The translations under genes were made by a program, and so were the position numbers. Under the pieces are notes generated by a model. That model saw only the letters and a program-made list of their open reading frames with translations, did not search any database and was not told the origin of the DNA. From Aliikangiella maris (GTDB lineage: Bacteria; Pseudomonadota; Gammaproteobacteria; Enterobacterales; Kangiellaceae), in the NCBI RefSeq assembly GCF_040719265.1, contig NZ_JBFDAH010000013.1, positions 52,913-116,912 of the forward strand: DNA of 64,000 bases, in the 5' to 3' direction. Positions 37,785 through 46,372 of this stretch are shown in pieces (positions within the stretch are counted from its first letter, which is position 1; every line of letters begins with the position of its first letter).

Positions 37785-38314
37785 AGTTGTTTTTGACCTT
37801 GATGTTTTGAGTTATAAATTATTAGTTTATTTTGCAGTATGCTTTTATTTTTATGCCTGCATAAATTAAATTATCAGTATTTTATAAAAAAATAACCTGT
37901 ATTATTTACGCACAATTAATAAAAATTAAATTTTGTTTATTCAATTTTTTGATTGCTACAGCTTTTTATATTAAGCCCGCAATTAATAGATTAAATATTT
38001 TTATGTAAACTAAAATTTAAATGTCTCTACGACTACAAAAACCAAACTCAATTGCTTCAGGCTATTGGCTACGACACTTTTTCTATACCTATCAACTAAA
38101 CCGTAATAACGACCAACAAAACCTTTTTAAAATTATCAAGAGCAATTAATAAAGATTTCAATTAAAAAATTTCAGATAGTTTAAATGAACAATAGTTCTT
38201 TATCTTTTACCGACCTGAAAAAAGAATATTTTGTTGTTACGTTTTAAAAAAGCTCACCAAAACGGATGAGCTAAAAATTCAAACAACCTTTCTACTGCTT
38301 TTATTCACAATCGA
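37785..38314. other. AT-rich intergenic region
   Basis: About 530 bases between zinc peptidase genes 2 and 3. It contains the terminator at 38248-38272; otherwise nothing is recognisable. Confidence 0.5.
38248..38272 (-). terminator. intrinsic terminator of zinc peptidase gene 3
   Basis: On the minus strand AGCTCATC and GGTGAGCT form an 8-bp stem (one G-T pair) followed by TTTTTT, about 40 bases after the stop of the gene at 38315. Confidence 0.8.
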
Positions 38315-38854
38315 TTAAAAGCATCTCACTAAATTACCGCTAGTGTTATAACCATTACGCACATAAGTTGCTCTTTGAGAGCCAGTTCCGTGAGTCGGAT
38401 CACCGCCAATTGCATAAGCTAACTGTTGAGCCGAACGGAACAAACCTTGATAACCTAAATTGCGTTCTGCGTAATAGGTATAAGAACCAGAAACACAATC
38501 CGCTTGCAGCTCTTGATAAGGTGCTTGTGAATAGATACCGTATCTGAACTGAATGCTGTGACCCCACTCATGGGCGAACACACTTTTTGCGGCCAGTGGA
38601 TATGAGTTTTCTACTTGCTGTAAGAAACGCGTGCCTAATTGAATATTTTGACCACAAGCATAAGCAGTCATATCTTGTGAACAAACAGCGCGATCATAAT
38701 AAACGGTTGGGTTAGCGTATTGGCCTGCCCAGTTTCTGAGTTCATTGTGAGTTTGGTTTAAATATTGATAAGTAACCTGGGCAGCCATAGAAGTACCAGC
38801 AGCAACCAGGGATGCAGCGAGTGCTACACGCATTAGTGTACTTTTTAGTTTCAT
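38315..38854 (-). CDS. small secreted zinc metallopeptidase, paralogue 3
   Basis: A 179-residue exported protein, signal peptide ending in SMA. HEWGHSIQFR and ELQADC motifs are intact. It is very similar to paralogue 2, including the identical stretch around AVCSQDMTAYACGQNIQLG. The near-identity of two copies beside a more distant third suggests two rounds of local duplication. Confidence 0.8.
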   Translation of the reverse strand: MKLKSTLMRVALAASLVAAGTSMAAQVTYQYLNQTHNELRNWAGQYANPTVYYDRAVCSQDMTAYACGQNIQLGTRFLQQVENSYPLAAKSVFAHEWGHSIQFRYGIYSQAPYQELQADCVSGSYTYYAERNLGYQGLFRSAQQLAYAIGGDPTHGTGSQRATYVRNGYNTSGNLVRCF

Positions 38855-39478
38855 TTTTTATACCTTGGTGTTATTGAAAATTATTATTTTATTGCCATCG
38901 CAATATCTGTATAGCCATCTCAGTTTGCACTCAGCTAAAAAATTTTAAAAATGAACTATTTACACTTGACATCAGAAAAAGAGATATTGATAGTCGAAAT
39001 AATCGTGACGAATTTAGTTGCTATTGCAATTAACCAGTTAAATTGCATTAATAATTTTTACGTCAACTTTGTTTGGAAATCACTCAAACGGTATCGCTTA
39101 GATATATATAATTTTTTCGCATATGCAAAATATAATCATCTAAAATAATGCTTTAACAAAAGTTGCAACGGAATAATATTACCAACTCCTTCAAAAATAA
39201 TTATTTAATTCAGAATAATTAATCAGTTTTTTTGTTTTTGAAAATAAAACCTATTTAGATAGTGATACATATGGGTCTAAAAATTCGACAGTTGAACGAC
39301 GACGGAATGCTCTCGTATTATGGTTGAAATTTAAAAGATCTCAACGGCAGTGAGATACGAACTCTGTCATGATCGATAAAAAGTTTGCTAACCGAGCCGG
39401 ATTCACCAGGCAGGCATAGGATCCCGCCAATAGGATTGATATAATCTGGCCTTTATTTTGTCGTGCTGGAGCGAAACC
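38855..39478. other. intergenic region upstream of glyQ
   Basis: About 620 bases between divergent genes. A TATAAT at 39440-39445 could be a -10 element for glyQ but has no good -35 at normal spacing. A 65-codon frame at 38951-39148 has no family resemblance, and I do not call it. Confidence 0.4.
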
Positions 39479-40417
39479 TTGGCTAACACTACTGCCCCCC
39501 AAACCAATCAAGGCATCAAAGGTGCACCCCAGACCTTTCAGGGTCTGATTATGAAGCTACAGGAATATTGGTCAAAACAAGGCTGCGTGATTGTGCAACC
39601 ACTTGATCTGGAAGTTGGCGCGGGGACATTTCACCCGTCAACATTTTTACGCTCAATTGGTCCCGAGCCGTGGAATTCAGCCTATGTGCAACCCTGCCGT
39701 CGACCCACTGATGGTCGATATGGTGAAAATCCAAATCGCTTACAGCATTACTATCAGTATCAGGTTATTCTTAAACCCTCTCCCGATAATATTCAGGCGC
39801 TTTACTTAGACTCACTCAATGAATTAGGTATTGATACACTGGAGCACGATATTCGTTTTGTTGAAGATAACTGGGAGTCTCCTACTTTAGGTGCTTGGGG
39901 ATTAGGCTGGGAAGTCTGGTTAAATGGTATGGAAGTCACTCAATTTACCTATTTTCAACAGGTTGGCGGATTAGAGTGCAAACCTGTTACTGGTGAAATT
40001 ACTTACGGGCTGGAAAGAATTGCCATGTATTTGCAGGGCGTCGATAGTATTTACGATCTCATCTGGACCGAAGGACCTCAAGGCACGGTAACTTATCGAG
40101 ATGTTTTTCATCAAAACGAAGTTGAAATGTCTACTTATAATTTCGAACATGCCGACGTTGATTATTTGTTTGGCTATTTTGATTACTGTGAACAGCAAAG
40201 CCAACAGTTAATCGAAAAACAATTACCCCTGCCAGCCTATGAAATGGTTTTAAAAGCCTCACATGCATTTAACTTGCTTGATGCACGACATGCCATTTCA
40301 GTCACCGAAAGACAACGTTTTATTCTGCGGGTTAGAGCTTTATCCCGTGCCGTTGCACAGGCTTATTACGATTCACGTGAAGCGCTAGGCTTTCCGATTT
40401 GTCAGCAGGAGAAATAA
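39479..40417 (+). CDS. glyQ: glycyl-tRNA synthetase alpha subunit
   Basis: About 312 residues, the alpha chain of the alpha2-beta2 glycyl-tRNA synthetase that holds the class II catalytic core. TFQGLIMKLQEYWSKQGC, EVGAGTFHPSTFLRSIGPEP and the motif 2 arginine region are typical. There is no ATG near the start. TTG 39479 has GGAG seven bases upstream; an earlier TTG at 39458 lacks one. The glyS start follows the stop by two bases. Confidence 0.95.
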   Translation: MANTTAPQTNQGIKGAPQTFQGLIMKLQEYWSKQGCVIVQPLDLEVGAGTFHPSTFLRSIGPEPWNSAYVQPCRRPTDGRYGENPNRLQHYYQYQVILKPSPDNIQALYLDSLNELGIDTLEHDIRFVEDNWESPTLGAWGLGWEVWLNGMEVTQFTYFQQVGGLECKPVTGEITYGLERIAMYLQGVDSIYDLIWTEGPQGTVTYRDVFHQNEVEMSTYNFEHADVDYLFGYFDYCEQQSQQLIEKQLPLPAYEMVLKASHAFNLLDARHAISVTERQRFILRVRALSRAVAQAYYDSREALGFPICQQEK

Positions 40418-40419
40418 TC

Positions 40420-42489
40420 ATGAGTCAACAGGATTTTTTATTTGAATTAGGCTGCGAAGAACTGCCTCCAAAAGCACTCACAAAATTGGCGCAATCACTC
40501 CACGATAGTGTTGCCGAATCGTTTCGATCACTCGATTTAAACTACGCAGAGAGTGAATGGTTTGCCACGCCTCGTCGATTAGCAATCCGTTTTTTTCAAC
40601 TCGATAGCGCACAAGCCGACAAGTCTGTTGAAAAGCTTGGGCCAGCAGTAGCTGCTGCGTTTGACAATGAAGGCAATCCCAAACCCGCAGCCGTTGGATT
40701 TGCTAAATCTAACGGTGTCAGTATCGAACAGTTACAACGCAAACAAACCGACAAAGGGGAACGCCTTGCATTTATTGCCAATGTGAAAGGACAACAGACA
40801 AAATCGTTAATTCCAGATGTTTTACAAAAAGCAATCACCCAATTGCCAGTCCCTAAAGCCATGCGTTGGGGTGATAAATCAGTTCAATTCAGTCGACCGG
40901 TTCATTGGTTATTAGCATTATTGGAAAGTGAAGTTATTCCTGTCAAACTGTTTGACTTAACCGCTGGAAATCAAACATTTGGACACCGCTTTCATGCACC
41001 AGATGCAATCACAATAACATCGCCCGAAGCTTATATTGAAACACTTAACCAACAAAAAGTAATGGCCTGTTTTGAAGCCCGAAAAGCAACAATTCGCACC
41101 CAGGTAGAAGCGCTGGCCAAAGAAAATAATGCAAGGGCGGTTATTGATGAAGCGTTACTTGAAGAAGTCACCGCATTGGTAGAATGGCCGGTTGCATTAC
41201 TGGGCGAATTTGATACAGAATTTTTGGCAGTGCCTGCCGAAGCGTTAATATCATCAATGGCCGAACATCAAAAATATTTTCACCTGGTTGATGAAAATAA
41301 TCGCCTTAAGGCCAATTTTATTACCGTTGCCAATATCGACAGCAAAAATCCACAATCAGTCATTAAAGGTAACGAAAAGGTGATTCGCCCACGCTTGGCA
41401 GATGCAAAGTTCTTTTACGATACCGATAATAAAAAGCCACTCGATAGCTACATCGACAGATTAAAAAATATTGTTTTTCAAAACAAGCTCGGTACCCTTT
41501 ATGATAAAACTCAGCGGATACGCTCACTCGGAGAAAAAATTGCCGTACAGCTTGATGCCGATGTTAAAAAGGTAACCCGTGCAGCACAGCTATGTAAATG
41601 TGATCTCATGACCGATATGGTTTATGAATTTACTGATTTACAAGGTGTTATGGGAAGATACTATGCCACCAATAGTGGTGAAGATAGTGAAGTTGCAGCG
41701 GCAATGGATGAAATATATATGCCTCGATTTGCAGGCGATGAACTGCCAGCGACCACCACCGGATTAATTTTGGCCATTGCTGAACGTATTGATACCTTAG
41801 TAGGCATTTTTGGCATTGGACAAATACCTACCGGAGCCAAGGACCCATTTGCACTAAGACGTGCGGCACTTGGCGTATTACGATTAATTACCGAAAAATC
41901 TCTTGATCTGGACTTGGCCACATTGATCGATTTATCAATTGATACTTTTGGCCCAATCAATTTACTACCGGAAACCCGCGAGAAATTACTTGAGTTTTTT
42001 ATAGCCCGTGCACAAGCAATGTATCAAGAGAAAAACTTTAGCACACAGGTTATACATGCTGTTCAAGTATTAAATATCACTCGCCCGCTCGATTTTTATC
42101 AGCGCATTCAAGCAGTTGAAAAATTCAATCAAACAGCAGAAAGTCAAGACCTTTCAGAAGCTAATAAACGGGTAAAAAATATTCTGGAAAAATCAACTTT
42201 TACTCTCACTGATGATTCAATTAATACTGCATTATTTACCGCAGAAGAATCTGCACTATATCAAACTATTGAAGATGTCAGTGGATATGTCAGTGAGCAA
42301 ATTGCACAAGGTAGTTATCAGTTAGCGTTAGATAAGCTTGCCGGACTTAAAGATGTGGTTAATCAATTTTTTGATAATGTCATGATAAATACCGATGATG
42401 AAAAAATTCGTAATAATCGATTAGCCTTAATCAGCCAACTAAGAAATTTATTTTTAGGAATTGCTGATATTTCTTTGTTACAAAAATAA
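40420..42489 (+). CDS. glyS: glycyl-tRNA synthetase beta subunit
   Basis: A 689-residue beta chain beginning QDFLFELGCEELPPKAL, as in the family. It carries the HD-like core and the C-terminal DALR anticodon-binding region. It recognises tRNA and supports the alpha chain. The ATG at 40420 has AGGAG upstream, inside the end of glyQ. Length is normal (about 690). Confidence 0.96.
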   Translation: MSQQDFLFELGCEELPPKALTKLAQSLHDSVAESFRSLDLNYAESEWFATPRRLAIRFFQLDSAQADKSVEKLGPAVAAAFDNEGNPKPAAVGFAKSNGVSIEQLQRKQTDKGERLAFIANVKGQQTKSLIPDVLQKAITQLPVPKAMRWGDKSVQFSRPVHWLLALLESEVIPVKLFDLTAGNQTFGHRFHAPDAITITSPEAYIETLNQQKVMACFEARKATIRTQVEALAKENNARAVIDEALLEEVTALVEWPVALLGEFDTEFLAVPAEALISSMAEHQKYFHLVDENNRLKANFITVANIDSKNPQSVIKGNEKVIRPRLADAKFFYDTDNKKPLDSYIDRLKNIVFQNKLGTLYDKTQRIRSLGEKIAVQLDADVKKVTRAAQLCKCDLMTDMVYEFTDLQGVMGRYYATNSGEDSEVAAAMDEIYMPRFAGDELPATTTGLILAIAERIDTLVGIFGIGQIPTGAKDPFALRRAALGVLRLITEKSLDLDLATLIDLSIDTFGPINLLPETREKLLEFFIARAQAMYQEKNFSTQVIHAVQVLNITRPLDFYQRIQAVEKFNQTAESQDLSEANKRVKNILEKSTFTLTDDSINTALFTAEESALYQTIEDVSGYVSEQIAQGSYQLALDKLAGLKDVVNQFFDNVMINTDDEKIRNNRLALISQLRNLFLGIADISLLQK

Positions 42490-42495
42490 TATCGT

Positions 42496-42532
42496 AAAAA
42501 GATAAAACCAACTTTTGGTTTTATCTTTTTTA
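42496..42532 (+). terminator. intrinsic terminator of glyQS
   Basis: AAAAAGATAAAACCAA and TTGGTTTTATCTTTTT form a 16-bp stem with a 3-base loop right after glyS, followed by more T. Confidence 0.9.
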
Positions 42533-42631
42533 TTATTAAACAGTTTTAGAACCTGATTAGTTCCGCATCGAAATGCATTCGATTATTTTAGTCCTGACTT
42601 TTTAATTTGTCATCATTTAGCAGTCGTACTT

Positions 42632-43204
42632 ATGAACAAATCAACACAAACTTCAAAATTAATTATTCTCGATAGAGATGGCGTGATTAATCTGGACTCG
42701 GATGATTATATTAAATCGCCAGACGAGTGGGTTGCGATTGAGTCCAGCTTACGTGCAATTGGCAGATTAAATGACGCAGGTTTTCGAGTTGGCGTAGCAA
42801 CTAATCAATCTGGTATTGCCAGAGGATATTTTGATCATGTCACACTTGCAATGATGCACAAAAAAATGTCGTTGGCATTATCACAGGTAGGTGCACATGT
42901 TGATGCTATTGAATACTGCCCCGATCATCCTGAGCAAGCGGGTCCCGATCGAAAACCCAATCCAGGCATGGCCCATAAATTACTGCAACAATTTAATGCT
43001 GATCCAAGTCAAACCTGGTTTGTAGGTGATTCACAATCAGATATTCAATGTGCCGTTAATGCCGGCTGCAAACCGGTACTGGTATTAACCGGAAAAGGAC
43101 AACGTACACAGGCAAAAGGAAAACTTCCAAAAGACCTACCCATATTTGAAAATTTGTCAGCGTTTGTTGATGCGCTGTTAGATCAAAAGAATTCATTAAG
43201 TTAA
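42632..43204 (+). CDS. gmhB: HAD-family heptose-1,7-bisphosphate 7-phosphatase
   Basis: A 190-residue HAD phosphatase: DRDGVIN (nucleophile Asp), TNQSG, RKPNPGM and GDSQSDIQCA are the four HAD motifs. GmhB acts in ADP-heptose synthesis for lipopolysaccharide, and gmhB next to glyS is common in gammaproteobacteria. The usual zinc loop has CxH then CxC before RKP. Here CPDH is present but the second pair is replaced by GPD, so zinc binding is probably lost, as in some relatives. Confidence 0.85.
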   Translation: MNKSTQTSKLIILDRDGVINLDSDDYIKSPDEWVAIESSLRAIGRLNDAGFRVGVATNQSGIARGYFDHVTLAMMHKKMSLALSQVGAHVDAIEYCPDHPEQAGPDRKPNPGMAHKLLQQFNADPSQTWFVGDSQSDIQCAVNAGCKPVLVLTGKGQRTQAKGKLPKDLPIFENLSAFVDALLDQKNSLS

Positions 43205-43261
43205 GTTACTAAAATTTTTATTCCATTTTTTTAAATTTTTATCCAATCTAATAGCCACAAA

Positions 43262-43294
43262 AAAATAAAGCCCTTATAAAAAAGGGCTTTATTG
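43262..43294. terminator. bidirectional intrinsic terminator
   Basis: AATAAAGCCCTT and AAGGGCTTTATT form a 12-bp stem between the convergent gmhB and cytochrome c genes. Confidence 0.85.
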
Positions 43295-43320
43295 AAAAAC
43301 AGTTTAACAAATATTCCGTT

Positions 43321-43629
43321 TTATTTTTTACCTAAACTCTCATAATAAGCAGCTAGGTTTTTAATATCGTCATCCGATAATGCAGCCGCTTGTGCAGCCA
43401 TAATGGGATCATTACGTTTCTTGTCTTTAAATGCAAAAAGTTGCTTTTCAGTATAAGCAGCTTTTTGGCCTTTTAAATTAGGGTAGTTTGGAATCATGCT
43501 AATTCCATCTTGGCCGTGACACGCAGCACATACTGCTGCTTTTTTCTTACCAGCTTCAATATCAGCCGCGCTAACCGGACCGCCAATAACGGCTGCAGCA
43601 GCTAAAATTAATGTTAATTTCAATTTCAT
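43321..43629 (-). CDS. class I cytochrome c (c553-like)
   Basis: A 102-residue exported monohaem cytochrome. Signal peptide ends VSA. CAACH is the haem-binding motif and the Met in DPIMAAQAAAL is the likely sixth ligand. It resembles small c553 or half-c4 cytochromes that carry electrons in the periplasm. The ATG has GAGGA upstream. It stands alone. Confidence 0.88.
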   Translation of the reverse strand: MKLKLTLILAAAAVIGGPVSAADIEAGKKKAAVCAACHGQDGISMIPNYPNLKGQKAAYTEKQLFAFKDKKRNDPIMAAQAAALSDDDIKNLAAYYESLGKK

Positions 43630-43756
43630 GATTTTTCCTCGTCGCGCAAAGGCAATTCTAAATAAAAAGGGTTTTTAGAATAGTTGACTATTTTACTCAA
43701 ACTTGAACAAATTGCACGGTTATAAATGAGTTATTCTTTAGATTTATTATAATTAT

Positions 43757-44380
43757 TTAAACTAACAATACTACACCAGCAGCTGTCAACAAAATTAAAA
43801 TACCCATACAAATATTAAGCAATTTAACATATGGACCTTTTGCCATAAATTGCATTAACACATTACCAACCATTGTCCATAAAAAACAGGTCATAATGCC
43901 AACAATTAAAAAGACACTAACGATAATAAGCGCACGCTCACTCGCTTGATTCGATACGGATACAAATGCACCAGCGCAAGAAATTGCCGCCAAAATCCCT
44001 TTAGGATTAGCCCATTGAAAAGCAAATGCTTCAATAAACAAAAAAGGTCGACTACGCATCTTTTTGCTCTCAGTGTTATTATCGTCAGTTGATGCCATTG
44101 CCGCTTTAAAATATTGAAGCGATAACCAAATCAACCAACACACCCCTAAGAGCTTAATTCCCCAAATAAGACCGGGTACCACAAATAATAACTGTGCAAT
44201 ACCAAAAACAGCCGCCGTTAGCATTGAAGAAAATCCTAAAACAACACCTAAAATGTGAGGTAAGGTTTTGCGTAAACCAAATAACATGCCAGATGACATT
44301 AGCATAATATTATTTGGTCCGGGAGTTACCGAAGCAATGGAAGCAAAGGTTATTAAACTGATGATTTGTTCACTAATCAT
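43757..44380 (-). CDS. LysE/RhtB family exporter
   Basis: A 207-residue membrane protein with about six hydrophobic segments. The N-terminal SVTPGPNNIMLMSSG is the LysE/RhtB family signature. Such proteins export amino acids or related small molecules. The substrate here cannot be told. Confidence 0.85.
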   Translation of the reverse strand: MISEQIISLITFASIASVTPGPNNIMLMSSGMLFGLRKTLPHILGVVLGFSSMLTAAVFGIAQLLFVVPGLIWGIKLLGVCWLIWLSLQYFKAAMASTDDNNTESKKMRSRPFLFIEAFAFQWANPKGILAAISCAGAFVSVSNQASERALIIVSVFLIVGIMTCFLWTMVGNVLMQFMAKGPYVKLLNICMGILILLTAAGVVLLV

Positions 44381-44706
44381 ATCAAAATTCTAATGCGGTT
44401 GAATCACCCCATTATTGATGTGAATATTTAACACTGTCAATATTTGTTTTTTTTATTGGCAAGTATTTATTCTTCATAAAACTGAATAAATTCAGTTAAA
44501 AATTAATTAGTTAACTCTGGTCACTCAAGCACCTTGTTGAAATATTCCTAATTCAATCTTTTATTGATTTGATGTCTCAAGATATGAGACTGCTACCCAG
44601 TATTATCTTTATCAGATAAGCAAGTCAGTGGCTTATCAATTTTTGTTAGTTTCATACCGACAAAAAAATGTTGTTGGCTTTCAATACTATTTCAAGAGGA
44701 ACTCGA
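44381..44706. promoter_or_regulatory. upstream region of the FG-GAP gene with three inverted repeats
   Basis: Three inverted repeats stand in a row: AACTGAAT/ATTCAGTT (44480-44497), GTCTCA/TGAGAC (44574-44590) and GATAAGC/GCTTATC (44615-44637). The last is followed by a T-rich stretch and could end a short leader RNA, or all could be operators. No known riboswitch core is evident. Confidence 0.35.
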
Positions 44707-46311
44707 ATGAAATATTCAAAGCGTCTCATCGCTATTGCTATCTTCAGTACGTTAACCCAGGCTCATGCCATTTCAGACAACCAATTAACCAGCGCGCAAG
44801 CAAACGGAAATTCAACACCAAACAATACATATACAACCGATATTTATGGTCGCCAAATAAGCGACACTAGTCGATTAGCCAGTGACTTTCAACAATCCAA
44901 ACTCTTTACTAATCTCTCTGCTCAGTCATCACAGTTTTTTGTTGGTACGGCCTACAAACCTGGCAAAACATCAATAGGGGCTGTCGATTTTGGCGATATT
45001 GACGGCGATGGCGACATCGAGTTAATTGCAATCAGTGACTATTATTTTGATGCAGAAAATGATTATTCTGTATTTATTTTTCATCCAGATGAAACTGGTC
45101 TTGGTGAACCAGAAAAAGTTGCTTATGGTGCCCGCGCCAACCGCAATGGTCTTGAAGTGTCCGATCTCAATGGCGATGGTAAGGAGGAAATTATCGTTGG
45201 TCATAGCACGGGACTGACGATTATTAATCATATTTCTGCGAGCGAATATAGTAAACAATTGGTAACTTCAAGCGCCGCAGATACGCTCAGTACACTGGAT
45301 ATTGATCAAGATGGTAACCTCGATCTTATTGGTCTGCCTTGGCGTGCACCTGCCAATCAGTTTTATGGAAATGGCATGGGGCAAATTTCAGCAGTTAGCC
45401 AATTAGCAACTAACGCTAGTGGATATAATGATCAGGCAATTGGTGATTTAAATTCCGATGGATTCAATGATTTAGTTGTTATGTCGGGGCAATCTTATTC
45501 GACACCGAATTTTTCAGTTCATTTACATGATGGGATCAACCAATTGCTGGCACCACAAACTTACTTTGTCGGTAGCTCTGAAACTACACGGGGTTTAGAT
45601 ATTGGTGATATTAATGGTGATGGCCGCGATGATATTGTGCTCAGTCGAGGCCGTAACTCCCCAACACACTTATGGGTTTATACACAAAATGCCCAAGGTG
45701 AACTTGATGGACCCACTCAACTGCCAACTTATGATATTCCCGAAACATTAAAGATAGCCGATTTAAACAGCGACGGATATGAAGATATTGTCGTACTTCA
45801 TGGTGGCTGGAATACACTCGGTGTTTATTTAAACAGTGCAGCCGGATATGGTACAGAAATTCGTATTTCTATTCCTTATGCCAGCCATTACGATCCTGAA
45901 GGACTGGCGCTGGGCGATTTGAACCAGGATGGTTGTCCGGAGATGTTGGCAATTGCCGACTATAACCACGGCGTTGTGCCAGTCACTCATAATTTATGTC
46001 CCGAAGTACCGGTAAGCAATATGACCCAAAATGATCAAGGCAGTTTGGATCCTAATGCATCAAAATTTTTCGATTTTTCCGCATCGGGTGGCACTATTTA
46101 CGCATCGGTTAATTTTAATGGGGTGAAAAGCGATTTAGATTGGTACTTATACAACTCGGCGAATGACATCGTTGCTCAGTCTTTTAGCTTAGAAAATCCA
46201 GAAATATTAACCTTCAATACTCAAAACAAGGCTGACACCTTTCGGCTGGAACTGAGAAACTACACTAATAAAGCAACAAGTTATTCGTTAACTTATCGTT
46301 ACCAGCAATAA
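44707..46311 (+). CDS. exported FG-GAP/VCBS repeat protein
   Basis: A 534-residue protein with signal peptide ending THA/QAHA. At least six FG-GAP-like beta-propeller blades carry the calcium-loop pattern D-x-D-x-D-G (for example DFGDIDGDGDIE, DLNGDGKEEI, DLNSDGFNDL, DINGDGRDDI, DLNSDGYEDI, DLNQDGCPEM). The C-terminal ~100 residues look like a PPC-type beta-sandwich (FDFSASGGTIYASVNF...LDWYLYN). ATG 44707 has AGAGGA upstream. A secreted calcium-dependent adhesion or binding protein is likely; no catalytic motif is seen. Confidence 0.8.
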   Translation: MKYSKRLIAIAIFSTLTQAHAISDNQLTSAQANGNSTPNNTYTTDIYGRQISDTSRLASDFQQSKLFTNLSAQSSQFFVGTAYKPGKTSIGAVDFGDIDGDGDIELIAISDYYFDAENDYSVFIFHPDETGLGEPEKVAYGARANRNGLEVSDLNGDGKEEIIVGHSTGLTIINHISASEYSKQLVTSSAADTLSTLDIDQDGNLDLIGLPWRAPANQFYGNGMGQISAVSQLATNASGYNDQAIGDLNSDGFNDLVVMSGQSYSTPNFSVHLHDGINQLLAPQTYFVGSSETTRGLDIGDINGDGRDDIVLSRGRNSPTHLWVYTQNAQGELDGPTQLPTYDIPETLKIADLNSDGYEDIVVLHGGWNTLGVYLNSAAGYGTEIRISIPYASHYDPEGLALGDLNQDGCPEMLAIADYNHGVVPVTHNLCPEVPVSNMTQNDQGSLDPNASKFFDFSASGGTIYASVNFNGVKSDLDWYLYNSANDIVAQSFSLENPEILTFNTQNKADTFRLELRNYTNKATSYSLTYRYQQ

Positions 46312-46320
46312 CGTTGAAAT

Positions 46321-46351
46321 AAAAGTATCAGGCAATTTGCCTGATACTTTT
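46321..46351. terminator. bidirectional intrinsic terminator
   Basis: AAAAGTATCAGGCA and TGCCTGATACTTTT form a 14-bp stem with a 3-base loop between convergent genes. Confidence 0.9.
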
Positions 46352-46372
46352 GCCTTTTTGAAATTAAAAAAG

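Noticed and set aside
38951..39148. 65-codon plus-strand frame upstream of glyQ
   Set aside because: No ribosome-binding site, AT-driven composition, no recognisable family; most likely chance.
39300..39460. tRNA or T-box leader upstream of glyQ
   Set aside because: No acceptor stem, T-loop or T-box core can be folded by eye.
44615..44650. Riboswitch (c-di-GMP or similar) before the FG-GAP gene
   Set aside because: A hairpin and T-rich tail are present but none of the conserved core sequences of known riboswitches.
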